Assembly (NCBI RefSeq): GCF_003201595.1
Contig: NZ_QJJS01000001.1
Span: 124,001 to 188,000 of the forward strand
DNA: 64,000 nt
Direction: 5' to 3'
From: Sphaerotilus hippei
GTDB taxonomy: Bacteria > Pseudomonadota > Gammaproteobacteria > Burkholderiales > Burkholderiaceae_C
Below, piece by piece: positions 47,397-56,139 of this stretch (within the stretch, counting starts at the first letter, position 1; the number at the start of each line of letters is the position of its first letter). A program made the translations under genes and the position numbers. The notes under the pieces were generated by a model. It was given only the letters and a program-made list of their open reading frames with translations, was not told where the DNA came from and made no database searches.

Positions 47397-48517
47397 GCGC
47401 CGTGCGTTCCCGTGCACGCCGGTCCTGGCTGCTGCTGCACCGCTGGCTGGGCCTGGTGCTGGGCCTGTGGTTCCTGCTGCTGGGACTGACCGGCAGCATG
47501 CTGGTGTACTACCGCGGCATCGACGAACAGATCGACGCCCGGCTGGCGCACCGGCCGCAGGCGCGCGCCCTGCCCACGCTGGAGTCGGTCTACCAGTCCT
47601 TGCGCCGGGCCCATCCGCAGCGGGAGGCCGGCTGGCGCCTCGAGGTGCCGCAGCGGGTGGGCGAGCCGGTCACGGCCCGGTTCCTGAAGCCGGTCGAGAC
47701 GCAGGGCCGCGGTTTCGCGCCGCTGCTGGCCACGGTCGATCCGGTGAGCCTGGAGGTGGTCGCCAACCGCTTCTGGGGCGAGCATGCGACCACCTGGATC
47801 TACGACCTGCACTACACGCTGCTGCTGGGTGAGCCGGGTCACCAGATCGTCGGCTGGGGCGGACTGGTGTTGCTGGTGTCGGTGGTCAGCGGGGCCGTGC
47901 TGTGGTGGCCGGCGCGTGGGCAATGGTCGCGGGCGCTGCATTTCAAGCGCCATGCGTCCGGGGTGCGGCGGGTGTACGACCTGCACAAGCTGGCGGGTGT
48001 CTATGGTGGGCTGGTGCTGCTGATCCTCGGCTTCACCGGGGCGGTGCTGGCGCTGCCGGACGTGGTCAGGCCCTGGGTAGCGCAGGTCAGCCCGCTCACG
48101 CCCATGCCCAAGCCCGTGCCTTCGGGCGCCAGCGGGCCGCGCTGGAGCGTGGATGCCGCGGTGGCCCGGGCGGTCGCGGTGTTTCCCGGCAGCGAGCCCC
48201 GCTGGGTCGATGTGCCGGCCGCTCCGGGCGGGCTGTACCGCGTGCGCCTGCGCCAACCGGGTGAACCGGGCGACCGCTTTCCCGACTCGCTGGTGTGGGT
48301 CGATTCGGTCACCGGTCAGGTGGTGGCGCAGCGTGATCCGAAGGCCTACACCGGTGGCGACGTCTTCCTGCAGTGGATGCATCCGCTGCACGGCGGCGAA
48401 GGTTTCGGTGCGATCGGGCGGCTGATCGTGTGCGTGTCCGGGCTGGTGCCGGTGCTGCTGGCCGTCACGGGCTGGCTGCGCTGGCGCGACAAGCGGCGGG
48501 CCCGGCGGCCCCGCTAG
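47393..48517 (+). CDS. PepSY-associated transmembrane protein (reductase-like)
   Basis: This 374-residue inner-membrane protein has four hydrophobic helices: WLGLVLGLWFLLLGLTGSML near residue 15, then IVGWGGLVLLVSVVSGAVLW, VYGGLVLLILGFTGAVLAL and a C-terminal LIVCVSGLVPVLLAVTGWL. Periplasmic PepSY-like regions lie between them. His residues near helix ends (LHRWLGL, DLHKLAG, MHPLHGG) fit haem or metal binding. The family includes PiuB/FoxB-like ferri-siderophore reductases. It starts with GTG overlapping the receptor stop (GTGA). Confidence 0.85.
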   Translation: MSAVRSRARRSWLLLHRWLGLVLGLWFLLLGLTGSMLVYYRGIDEQIDARLAHRPQARALPTLESVYQSLRRAHPQREAGWRLEVPQRVGEPVTARFLKPVETQGRGFAPLLATVDPVSLEVVANRFWGEHATTWIYDLHYTLLLGEPGHQIVGWGGLVLLVSVVSGAVLWWPARGQWSRALHFKRHASGVRRVYDLHKLAGVYGGLVLLILGFTGAVLALPDVVRPWVAQVSPLTPMPKPVPSGASGPRWSVDAAVARAVAVFPGSEPRWVDVPAAPGGLYRVRLRQPGEPGDRFPDSLVWVDSVTGQVVAQRDPKAYTGGDVFLQWMHPLHGGEGFGAIGRLIVCVSGLVPVLLAVTGWLRWRDKRRARRPR

Positions 48518-48550
48518 GATCCGTGCACCTGCATTCACCCGGACCTTGCC

Positions 48551-49147
48551 ATGTGGAATGAACGCTACGCCGCCGACACCTACTTCTACGGCACCCAGCC
48601 CAACGACTTCCTCGCCGCCCGGGCGACCTGCTGGCAGCCCGGCCAGCGCGTGCTCTGCCTGGGCGAAGGCGAGGGCCGCAACGCCGTCTGGCTGGCCGGC
48701 CAGGGCCTGGAGGTCACGGCGGTGGACCTGTCCACCGTCGGGCTGGACAAGACCCGCCGCCTGGCGGCGCAGCGTGGGGTCGAGGTCCGCTGCGTGCACG
48801 CCGACCTGGCCGACTTCGAGCCCGGCCATGACGCCTGGGACGGCATCGTGGCCATCTTCGCCCACCTGCCGGCCGACGTGCGGGCCAAGGTCTGGGGCCG
48901 CATCCCCGCGGCGCTGCGCACGGGGGGCTTCCTGGTCGTCGAGTCCTACGCCCCGGGCCAGGAGACCCGCCCCACGGGCGGCCCGCGTGAGCGCAGCTGG
49001 CTGGTCGATCCGGCCGCCATCGGGTCCGCCTTCGGCACCACGCTGGACACCGTGCACCTGTGGAGCGGCGAGCGCGAGGTGCTCGAAGGCCAGGGCCACA
49101 CCGGCCCGGCGCTGGTGACGCAGTACGTGGGGCGCCGGGTGGGTTGA
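48551..49147 (+). CDS. SAM-dependent methyltransferase (TehB-like)
   Basis: This 198-residue class I methyltransferase contains the SAM-binding loop VLCLGEGEGRNAVWLAGQG (about residues 34-52) and the acidic motif AVDLSTVGL. The opening MWNERYAADTYFYGTQPNDFL is typical of a group related to tellurite-resistance TehB and thiopurine methyltransferases. Substrate unknown. It begins 33 bases after the PepSY gene on the same strand but shows no functional tie to it. Confidence 0.85.
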   Translation: MWNERYAADTYFYGTQPNDFLAARATCWQPGQRVLCLGEGEGRNAVWLAGQGLEVTAVDLSTVGLDKTRRLAAQRGVEVRCVHADLADFEPGHDAWDGIVAIFAHLPADVRAKVWGRIPAALRTGGFLVVESYAPGQETRPTGGPRERSWLVDPAAIGSAFGTTLDTVHLWSGEREVLEGQGHTGPALVTQYVGRRVG

Positions 49148-49164
49148 ACAGCGACAATCCACCC

Positions 49165-49443
49165 ATGGCTCAAGGCAAGCGAATCTCTGCAGACATCGAT
49201 GGCGGCGCCCTGCAGACCATCAAGGACATGGGGGCGGCGGCCAGGCAGGCCCGCCTCCGGGCGGGTGAGGGCCAGGCCGCGGCGGCGGCCCGCCTGGGCG
49301 TCCATGTGCAGACGATCGCCCGCATCGAGTCCGGTGAACCGGGCGTCGCGCTCGGCCACATGATGGGCCTGCTGGCGCTCTACGGTCTCTCGGTCCGGCT
49401 GGCGCCGCCACCGGGTGAGCCGGTGCCGCCCACGCCTGCGTGA
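49165..49443 (+). CDS. Small XRE-family helix-turn-helix protein
   Basis: This 92-residue protein carries a lambda-repressor-like HTH: ARQARLRAGEGQAAAAARLGVHVQTIARIESGEPGVAL (about residues 28-65, read here as consecutive short motifs). Then a short hydrophobic segment LMGLLALYGLSVRL follows. It resembles HipB-like or other single-domain regulators that often pair with a toxin, but no toxin gene follows. Start ATG at 49165. Confidence 0.75.
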   Translation: MAQGKRISADIDGGALQTIKDMGAAARQARLRAGEGQAAAAARLGVHVQTIARIESGEPGVALGHMMGLLALYGLSVRLAPPPGEPVPPTPA

Positions 49444-49528
49444 CCGGGCCGCGCGACCCCACGGACGTCCGGCTCCCCTACCATCACGGTCTCGAAGACA
49501 CCGCTGCACTGCAGGCAGCCCAGGCCGC

Positions 49529-49795
49529 ATGACGACGTTCCGCAAACTGCCCGCCCGCTACACCCCGGTGGTGTTCTCGTTCTTCATGGCCGCGATCATG
49601 GCCTTCGTGATGAGCGGGGTGCTGGTGGGCGTGAACACCGGCATCGGACCGGGTTTTCCGGGGCGGGTGCTGCACGCCTATGCACTGACCATGCCGGTGG
49701 CCTTCGGCGCGGTGATGGCGGTGCGGCCGCTGGTGCTGCTGCTGGTGTCGTGGACCGTGGCGCCCCCCGGCGCTCAGCCGCCCGACGCGCGCTGA
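49529..49795 (+). CDS. DUF2798 small membrane protein
   Basis: This 88-residue protein has two transmembrane helices: PVVFSFFMAAIMAFVMSGVL (residues 12-31) and VAFGAVMAVRPLVLLLVSW. The order RYTPVVFSFFMA with a following N-x-G region is the DUF2798 pattern. Function unknown. Start ATG at 49529. The stop codon lies inside a 6-bp GC hairpin (49787-49801), between two convergent genes. Confidence 0.75.
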   Translation: MTTFRKLPARYTPVVFSFFMAAIMAFVMSGVLVGVNTGIGPGFPGRVLHAYALTMPVAFGAVMAVRPLVLLLVSWTVAPPGAQPPDAR

Positions 49796-49801
49796 GCGCG
49801 C
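49787..49801. terminator. Short GC hairpin between convergent genes
   Basis: GCGCGC, loop TGA, GCGCGC spans the DUF2798 stop codon and the three bases before the convergent HAD gene's end. Without a U-run it is only a weak bidirectional candidate. Confidence 0.25.
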
Positions 49802-49804
49802 CGG

Positions 49805-50482
49805 TCAGCGCCGGGCGGCCTGCAGGGCCTCGATCACCCGGTGCAGGCTGTCCACGACGGTGACGCCTTGCGCCAGCACGTCCTCGGCGGGGGGCAGCAG
49901 GTCCGGCACCATGATCACCCGCGCGCCCGACGCCAGGCCGCCACGCACGCCGGTGTTGGAGTCCTCCAGCACGAGGCAGTCGGTGATGGGCACACCCAGC
50001 AGGCCGGCCGCGGCCAGGTAGATGTCGGGTGCCGGCTTGCCGCGGGTGACCTCGTCTCCCCCGACCAGCGCATGCAGGCGAGGCCACACGCCCACGCCCT
50101 CGAGCTTGGGAATGGCGCGGCTGCGGCGCGTGGACGTGGCCACGGCGCGCGGAATCTGCCGCGCATCCAGCAGGTCGAACAGCTCGTGCACGCCGGGCTT
50201 GAGGTCGAAGCGGCCCGCGTCGATGGCGGCCTCGTAGCGGCGACCGAACTCGGCCATGTGCGCATCGGCCGGAAACCCGGCGCCGAAGGCCTCGCGCATG
50301 ACACGATAACCATCCTGCGAGTTCAGCCCCACGAGCGCCATGGCGACCTCGTGCGTCCACGGCAGCCCCAGGTGTTCGCTGGCCTCGCGGCCGATGGCAT
50401 AGGCCACGCGCTCGCTGTCGAGCAGCAGGCCGTCCATGTCGAAGAGGATGGCGCGGATGGGGGTGAGGTCTGGGGTGGGCAT
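49805..50482 (-). CDS. HAD-superfamily hydrolase (beta-phosphoglucomutase/phosphatase-like)
   Basis: This 225-residue member of HAD subfamily IA has the nucleophile motif ILFDMDGLLLDSE (12-24), motif II in AVATSTRRS, motif III Lys in TRGKPAPDIYL and the acidic motif IV VLEDSNTGVRG. The cap domain is helical. Such proteins dephosphorylate sugar phosphates or similar small molecules; the substrate is not predictable. It is followed by the GH3 gene on the same strand with a 142-base gap upstream. Confidence 0.88.
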   Translation of the reverse strand: MPTPDLTPIRAILFDMDGLLLDSERVAYAIGREASEHLGLPWTHEVAMALVGLNSQDGYRVMREAFGAGFPADAHMAEFGRRYEAAIDAGRFDLKPGVHELFDLLDARQIPRAVATSTRRSRAIPKLEGVGVWPRLHALVGGDEVTRGKPAPDIYLAAAGLLGVPITDCLVLEDSNTGVRGGLASGARVIMVPDLLPPAEDVLAQGVTVVDSLHRVIEALQAARR

Positions 50483-50624
50483 GGGTGGGTCAGGCGGAGG
50501 CGGGCAGGTCGGGGATCACGCGCCCGCAATGTAGCTCGGTTGCGCGGTTCGTCTCCGGGTTCCGTGGCGGCTCCAGCGCACCCGACTGCCGACCGGCAGC
50601 CGGGCCCATGGCTTGACCGGACGG

Positions 50625-52856
50625 TCAGTAGGTCAGGCCGAAGCCTTTTGGATGCAGCGTGTCTGCCGCCGGGTAGCCGGGCGCATCGGGCTGGTTGTCG
50701 ATCACGGCCTGCAGCTTGTTGGCCAGCGCAAAGGGCAGCTTGCCCTGCGGCCTGAACTTGCCGCTCAGCACCTCCAGCAGGGCCACGTCGCTGACACCGA
50801 AGGTGCCCACGACGGCGCCGGCGTTCTTCAGCCCGCTGGCATCATCGAGCACGTAGGGCTGGCGGAAGTAGATCGCCAGCACCGTGTTCTTCGCGCCGAC
50901 CTCGTTCATCACCGCCTGGATGTCGGCCAGAGAAGGCGTCATCTGCCACGACTGCGAGGCCGCCATGGTCGTGAACGACAGGTGGTTGACTTCCCACGGG
51001 AAGGCGCCACCGAAGATCAGGCCGGTGTCATCGACGCAGTTCGGGTTGCGCGCCGGGAACAGGACGCACGGGTCCTCGGCACCCCAGACCTGGCCTGTGC
51101 GCGGGTTCAGCCGGGTCGGGTCCGCCCCGGTGGTCGCACCCTTGGTGCGGTAGCCTGCGGTGATGGCCGCGGGGTTCGTGACCTGCACGCGGATCACGGC
51201 CGCGTCATGGCCCGCCGCGCTGGGTCGTGCTCCGGGTGTGGTGTAGTTGCCATCGGTGACGACGTAGCCGTACTTCTCCACGTCCGCCTTGCCCATGCCC
51301 ATGGTGTAGAGGCGCTTGCCCGCGGCCAGCGGCAGCAGCTTCGTTCCCGCACCCGCGTCGCTGTTCTGCAGCAGCACGATGGATTGTTTCTGCACCTCCA
51401 GTCCCTTGGCGCGGTGCGCTTCGCTGCCGATGACCGTGTCCACCTGGGCCACGTCCACGTAGGGGTTCTCGAACAAGCCCAGCTTGAACTGCTCGGCCAG
51501 CAGTCGTCGCGCCGCTTCGTCCACGCGCGCGGCGCTCACCAGCCCGTCTGCCACCAGATCCGTGATGGTCTGGTTGCTGTTGAAGCCCGAGAGCACGTCC
51601 ACGCCGGCATGGATGGCGGCAGCCGCGCGTTCCGGCACGGTCTTGTTTTCCAGGCCCCAGGCCCGGTCGTTGATGATGCCGGTGTCGGAGTTGACGTAGC
51701 CCTCGAATCCCAGTCGGCCGCGCAGCAGGTCCGTCACGATCTGCTTGTTGAACGCGAAACCGGTCTGGTCGTAGGTCACGCCTTCGTAGCTCACGCTGAT
51801 GGGCACGCCGTAGTACGGCATGATCGACGAGACGCCCGCATGGATGGCGGCCATGAAGGGCTTGAGGTGGTCGCTGAAGTGGTTGCCCGGGTACACCTGC
51901 TGCTTGCCGAAGGCATAGTGCGGATCGAGTCCCTGCTCCTGCGGGCCGCCGCCAGGAAAGTGCTTCATGGTCAGCGCCACGGCCGTCCGGGTGCTCAACG
52001 GACCGCCCTGCAGGCCCTTCACGAGCGCCGTCATGATGTCGGCGTTGAGGTCGGCATCCTCGGTGAAGGTCTCGGAGACGCGGTACCAGCGTGGCTCGGT
52101 GGCCAGGTCGGCCATGTAGGCGTAGGCACCGCGCAGGCCCACGGCGCGCCACTCCGCGCTCATGACTTCGGTGAGCTTGCGGACCGGCGTCATGTCGCCG
52201 GTGCCCAGCGCTGCCGCCGCGATCCCGGCCTCGCGCGGGAACTCGGTGAAAGCGCCGGCACTGCCGGAGATGCCGAAGCGCGGGTCGCTGTTGTAGTGGT
52301 TGCGCGCGTTGTCCTTGAACAGTGCCGGAATGCCCAGCGACTCGGCCTCCGCCAGGGCCTGCACGGCGTTGTGGAACTCGGCGAGCTGGCGCGGCGTGAC
52401 GGTGAAGCCGCTGCGCCCCGGCGACGTGCCGACGCAGGAACCGGGTGTGGCGCTGGCGACGTTGCGCAGAATGAAGCGGGTCATCTTCTGCGTCTGCACG
52501 AAGTTGACCGCCTGCGTCCCCTCGATGGTGCCGGCGCAACCGGCGTTGAGCGTGTCGATGAGCATCATTCCGGCCTTCTGCTGCAGCGTCATGCGCGGCA
52601 GCAGGTCGGCGATGCGGGCCTCGGCGGGCAGGCGCCAGTCCTCGTAAGGGTCGAGCTGACCGTTGCCGTTGGCGTCTCGGAACTCGTAGCCGTCCTGGGC
52701 CAGCTTGGCCTTGCTGCGGATGCCGATCGTGGGTTGCTCCAGGCGATCAGCCTCGTCGTCATCGCTGCCCAGGCAGCCGCTCAGGGCCAGTCCGGCCAGG
52801 CCCAGCGAGCAGGCTGCGGCCACGGTGCGCCGCCGGAATGCGTTTCGGTTCGTCAT
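50625..52856 (-). CDS. Glycoside hydrolase family 3 lipoprotein
   Basis: This 743-residue enzyme has a lipoprotein signal (ACSLGLAGLALSGC, Cys at the lipobox), so it is probably anchored in the outer membrane or periplasm. The GH3 (alpha/beta)8 domain contains MKHFPGGGPQEQGLDPHYAF and the catalytic-nucleophile region GYVNSDTGIIND. The second domain has IVLLQNSDAGAGTKLLPLA and later YFRQPYVLDDASG. A DANGNGQLDPYEDW segment near residue 62 looks like a calcium-binding loop. Beta-glucosidase or beta-glucan hydrolase activity is likely. It is divergent from a LysR gene that may control it. Confidence 0.88.
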   Translation of the reverse strand: MTNRNAFRRRTVAAACSLGLAGLALSGCLGSDDDEADRLEQPTIGIRSKAKLAQDGYEFRDANGNGQLDPYEDWRLPAEARIADLLPRMTLQQKAGMMLIDTLNAGCAGTIEGTQAVNFVQTQKMTRFILRNVASATPGSCVGTSPGRSGFTVTPRQLAEFHNAVQALAEAESLGIPALFKDNARNHYNSDPRFGISGSAGAFTEFPREAGIAAAALGTGDMTPVRKLTEVMSAEWRAVGLRGAYAYMADLATEPRWYRVSETFTEDADLNADIMTALVKGLQGGPLSTRTAVALTMKHFPGGGPQEQGLDPHYAFGKQQVYPGNHFSDHLKPFMAAIHAGVSSIMPYYGVPISVSYEGVTYDQTGFAFNKQIVTDLLRGRLGFEGYVNSDTGIINDRAWGLENKTVPERAAAAIHAGVDVLSGFNSNQTITDLVADGLVSAARVDEAARRLLAEQFKLGLFENPYVDVAQVDTVIGSEAHRAKGLEVQKQSIVLLQNSDAGAGTKLLPLAAGKRLYTMGMGKADVEKYGYVVTDGNYTTPGARPSAAGHDAAVIRVQVTNPAAITAGYRTKGATTGADPTRLNPRTGQVWGAEDPCVLFPARNPNCVDDTGLIFGGAFPWEVNHLSFTTMAASQSWQMTPSLADIQAVMNEVGAKNTVLAIYFRQPYVLDDASGLKNAGAVVGTFGVSDVALLEVLSGKFRPQGKLPFALANKLQAVIDNQPDAPGYPAADTLHPKGFGLTY

Positions 52857-52982
52857 GTCGTCTCCTCGCGCGGGCCTCGTCCGGCCCGTCACATCGATGG
52901 TCAGATGTCTCTGCCTAACGGCTCGGGAGCGCCGTGGGCAGGTTCTGGATCTCGGCCTGTTGCACAGGATCTTCTGGTGGGC

Positions 52983-53003
52983 CACAGGTCTGCACGACCT
53001 GTG
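52983..53003. promoter_or_regulatory. Perfect 8-bp palindrome in the GH3-LysR divergent region
   Basis: CACAGGTC-N5-GACCTGTG, with no mismatch, lies 127 bases upstream of the GH3 start and 87 bases upstream of the LysR start. It is a strong operator candidate for the LysR protein or another regulator. Confidence 0.5.
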
Positions 53004-53015
53004 ACTGCCAGCAAG

Positions 53016-53050
53016 TTTGGCCATACGGACGTTTTGCGTCCAATGCCAAA
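53016..53050. promoter_or_regulatory. Nested palindrome immediately upstream of the LysR gene
   Basis: TTTGGC (53016-53021) pairs with GCCAAA (53045-53050). Inside them GGACG (53027-53031) pairs with CGTCC (53037-53041) around a TTTTG centre. The two dyads are concentric to within one base. It ends 40 bases before the LysR start, where LysR proteins usually bind. Confidence 0.5.
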
Positions 53051-53089
53051 ATAATTCCGACTTGATACCTTTTCCGTAAGAGGATGGCG

Positions 53090-54067
53090 ATGGATCTGAG
53101 GCAGTTGAACTATTTCGTGGCCGTGGCGCAGACGCGGCATCTGGGACGTGCCGCCGAGAAGCTGCACCTGTCACAGCCGCCGTTGACCCGGCAGATCCAG
53201 CAACTCGAGGCGGAACTGGGCGTGCAGTTGTTCAAGCGCACGCCGCACGGCATGGAACTGACGCCCGCCGGGGAAGAACTGCTGCGTGATGCACAAAGCA
53301 TCCGCAGTCTCGTGGCGCAAGCCGCAGAGCGGGCCCAGCGCGTCGGGCGTGGACAGGCCGGTCGCCTGGACGTCGGCGTCTACGGCTCGGCGATCTTCGG
53401 TCTGGTGCCCCAGGTGCTGGCGGCGTTCCATGCCGAACACCCTGAAGTGGAGCTGGTGCTGCATCACGCGCAGACGCCGGCACAGTTGCCTGCGCTGCGC
53501 CAGGGCCGGGTGGCTCTGGTGTTCGAGCGGATGCTGCCCGAGGAGGTCGATGTCGAAGTGGAGCTGGTGGCGCGCGAGCCGCTGCTGCTGGGCCTGTCCG
53601 AGCATCATCGGCTGGCCGCCCAGGACCGCGTCGATGTCGCGACCCTGCGGGATGAAAAGATGCTCATCGGGACGTCACCCTCCATTGCGGCCATGACGCT
53701 GCAACTTTGCCGGGCGCACGGCTTCGAGCCGCGACTGGCGTCACCGGCGACCGACATCGTCACGGCCACGCTGCTGGCGGCTGCGGGCCTGGGGGTGACG
53801 TTCGTCCCGGGCTCGATGACCAGCGTCCATTTTCCGGGCGTCACCTACCGGCCGCTGCAGTCGCGTGTCGACGCCTACATGGACCTGCATTGTTTCTACC
53901 TGCGCGACAACGGCTCGCCGCTGCTGGCGGCCCTGCTGCAGACGGTGCGGGCGTTCCGCACGAGATTCGCCCCGGCCAGGCTGCGCACCAGGCGATCCGG
54001 ATCCCCAGGCTCGGCCACGGGCCTGAGGTCGAAGCCGCGTGCACGGCCCGGTGGCCAGGTGGAGTAG
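53090..54067 (+). CDS. LysR-family regulator divergent from the GH3 gene
   Basis: This 325-residue regulator opens with MDLRQLNYFVAVAQTRHLGR and has the HTH AAEKLHLSQPPLTRQIQQLE. A substrate-binding domain with GRLDVGVYGSAIFGLVPQVL follows, and a basic C-terminal tail. I prefer the ATG at 53090 because AAGAGG lies six bases upstream of it; the ATG at 53084 is too close to that sequence. The ligand may be a sugar or aromatic product linked to the GH3 enzyme, but only the divergent arrangement supports this. Confidence 0.88.
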   Translation: MDLRQLNYFVAVAQTRHLGRAAEKLHLSQPPLTRQIQQLEAELGVQLFKRTPHGMELTPAGEELLRDAQSIRSLVAQAAERAQRVGRGQAGRLDVGVYGSAIFGLVPQVLAAFHAEHPEVELVLHHAQTPAQLPALRQGRVALVFERMLPEEVDVEVELVAREPLLLGLSEHHRLAAQDRVDVATLRDEKMLIGTSPSIAAMTLQLCRAHGFEPRLASPATDIVTATLLAAAGLGVTFVPGSMTSVHFPGVTYRPLQSRVDAYMDLHCFYLRDNGSPLLAALLQTVRAFRTRFAPARLRTRRSGSPGSATGLRSKPRARPGGQVE

Positions 54068-54169
54068 CCGGCCGTTCAAGGCCGTTCTCATGCTCGCCCG
54101 TTGCCGGTCACAATCACGTTCTCGCGCGGGCCTGCACCGCGCCTCCTCGCGACGAACTCCTGCCTCCCC

Positions 54170-55477
54170 ATGACCCACCGCGTCCTCACCGGCATCACCA
54201 CCACCGGCACCCTCCACCTCGGCAACTTCGTGGGCGCGGTGCGCCCGGCGATCGCGGCCAGCCGCGAGGCGGGGGTGGAGAGCTTCTTCTTCATGGCCGA
54301 CTACCACGCGCTGATCAAGTGCGACGACCCGGCGCGCATCGAGCGCTCGCGGCTGCAGATCGCGGCGACGTGGCTGGCGGCGGGGCTGGACACGTCGCGC
54401 GTGGTGTTCTACCGCCAGAGCGACATCCCCGAGATTCCGGAGCTGACGTGGCTGCTGACCTGCGTCACGTCCAAGGGCCAGATGAACCGCGCCCACGCCT
54501 ACAAGGGCGCGGTGGACGCCAACGTGGCGGCGGGCGAGGACCCGGACGCGGGCGTCACGATGGGGCTCTACAGCTACCCGATCCTGATGGCCGCCGACAT
54601 CCTGATGTTCAACGCCCACCGGGTGCCGGTCGGGCGCGACCAGATCCAGCACATCGAGATGGCGCGTGACGTGGCGCAGCGCTTCAACCACCTGTTCGGC
54701 CAGGGGCGCGAGTTCTTCGTGCTGCCCGAGGCCCAGGTCGACGAGACGATGGAGCTGCTGCCCGGCCTGGACGGCCGCAAGATGAGCAAGAGCTACGACA
54801 ACGTGATCCCGCTGTTCGAGGGCGGCGCCAAGGCGCTGAAGGAGGCGATCGCGCGCATCGTCACCGACAGCCGGCTGCCCGGCGAGCCCAAGGATCCGCA
54901 GGGCTCGCACTTGGTCAGCATCTTCGATGCGTTCGCGACGGCCGAGGAGCGCGAGGCCTTCCGCGCCGAGCTGCGGGCGGGCCTGGCCTGGGGCGAGGCC
55001 AAGCAGCGGCTGTACGACCTGATCGAGGCGCAGATCGGCCCGATGCGCCTGCGCTACGAGGCGCTGATGGCGCACCCGGAGCAGATCGAGGCGATCCTGC
55101 AGGCGGGCGCCGCGCGCGCGCGTGCGATCGCGTCGCCGCTGCTGGCCGAGCTGCGCCACGCGGTGGGGCTGCGCCGCTTCGAGCCGATCCAGGCTGCTGC
55201 TGCACCGCAGGTCAAGGCGAAGGTGGCGCTGCCGGTGTTCAAGCAGTACCGCGAGGCCGACGGCCAGTTCTACTTCAAGCTCAGCGCCCACGACGGCCGC
55301 GTGCTGCTGCAGAGCCAGGCCTTCGCCGGTGGGCGCGATGCGGGCGAGTGGGTCAAGAAGCTCAAGACCGACGGCGCGGCCGCGCTGGCCAGCGCGCCGG
55401 TGGCGCTGGGCGAGGGCGTCGCGGCCGACGAGGTGGCGCAGGCGCTGGCCGCGCTGATCGCGGCGGCCGAGGCCTGA
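54170..55477 (+). CDS. trpS: Tryptophanyl-tRNA synthetase with C-terminal DUF1508 domain
   Basis: This 435-residue class I synthetase charges tRNA-Trp. The HIGH-equivalent motif is [12 protein letters not shown] (about 11-22) and the KMSKS loop is [10 protein letters not shown] (about 203-212). The catalytic core ends near residue 345. An extension of about 90 residues includes a DUF1508 (YegP-like) unit, [20 protein letters not shown] with [10 protein letters not shown]. The usual TrpS is about 335 residues. This fusion occurs in betaproteobacteria; its function is not known. Start ATG at 54170; an upstream in-frame ATG at 54101 is less likely. Confidence 0.94.
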   Translation: MTHRVLTGITTTGTLHLGNFVGAVRPAIAASREAGVESFFFMADYHALIKCDDPARIERSRLQIAATWLAAGLDTSRVVFYRQSDIPEIPELTWLLTCVTSKGQMNRAHAYKGAVDANVAAGEDPDAGVTMGLYSYPILMAADILMFNAHRVPVGRDQIQHIEMARDVAQRFNHLFGQGREFFVLPEAQVDETMELLPGLDGRKMSKSYDNVIPLFEGGAKALKEAIARIVTDSRLPGEPKDPQGSHLVSIFDAFATAEEREAFRAELRAGLAWGEAKQRLYDLIEAQIGPMRLRYEALMAHPEQIEAILQAGAARARAIASPLLAELRHAVGLRRFEPIQAAAAPQVKAKVALPVFKQYREADGQFYFKLSAHDGRVLLQSQAFAGGRDAGEWVKKLKTDGAAALASAPVALGEGVAADEVAQALAALIAAAEA

Positions 55478-56052
55478 ACGGCGCGGGGTCCGCAAAGGTC
55501 CCCGGCCTGTGCGGCAGCCTGCGCGCGGGCTCGATCAACCGCATGGCCCTGAACCTGGCCGGCGAGCTGATGCCGGACTCGATGCAGCTGGACGTCGTCG
55601 ACTGGCGCGACATTCCCATGTTCGACGCGGACCTGCTGGCTCAGGGCGTGCCCGCCTCGGTGCAGGGCCTGGCCGAACGGATCCGGTCGGCCGACGGCGT
55701 GATCATCGCCACGCCGGAGTACAACTTCACCCTGCCGGGGGCGTTCAAGAATGTCCTCGACTGGCTGAGCCGGGGCGACGACCAGCCCTTTGCCGGCAAG
55801 CCGGTCGCCATCCTGAGCGCCACGCCCGGCCCGCTGGGCGGCGCCCGCGTGCAGTACGACCTGCGCCGGGTGATGCTGTTCCTCAATGCGATGGTGCTGG
55901 TCAAGCCGGAGATCTTCATCGGCGGGGCCGGCGCCAAGTTCGACGCCTCGGGGCGCTGCAGCGACGACACGACCCGCCAGTTCGTGACGGCGCAGATGAC
56001 GGCCTTCGAGAAGTGGATCCGGGCCACGGCCGCCATGAACGCTGCCCGCTGA
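55474..56052 (+). CDS. NADPH-dependent FMN reductase family protein, start codon unusual
   Basis: This 192-residue flavodoxin-like reductase has the phosphate-binding [16 protein letters not shown] near its N-terminus and the family motif [21 protein letters not shown]. The conserved region begins only about 35 bases after the trpS stop. No ATG, GTG or TTG lies in frame between a GTG at 55348, deep inside trpS, and the motif. The best start is CTG at 55474, overlapping the trpS stop as CTGA; the next ATG (about 55542) would delete the FMN loop. It probably reduces quinones, azo compounds or FMN with NADPH. Confidence 0.78.
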   Translation: MNGAGSAKVPGLCGSLRAGSINRMALNLAGELMPDSMQLDVVDWRDIPMFDADLLAQGVPASVQGLAERIRSADGVIIATPEYNFTLPGAFKNVLDWLSRGDDQPFAGKPVAILSATPGPLGGARVQYDLRRVMLFLNAMVLVKPEIFIGGAGAKFDASGRCSDDTTRQFVTAQMTAFEKWIRATAAMNAAR

Positions 56053-56139
56053 CGCGGCGAGGATCCCGGGCCGGCCGACCCCGGCCGAGCCCTTGAGGGT
56101 CCGACCGCGCGGCAGGCGTCGAGCCGCGCGGGCCCCGGC

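Noticed and set aside
44709-47417. 902-codon open frame on the minus strand opposite the TonB receptor.
   Set aside because: No recognisable domains; the plus strand has signal peptide, plug and barrel features.
49165-49443. XRE protein as the antitoxin of a toxin-antitoxin pair.
   Set aside because: Neighbours are a methyltransferase and a DUF2798 membrane protein; no HipA-, RelE- or HigB-like toxin gene is adjacent.
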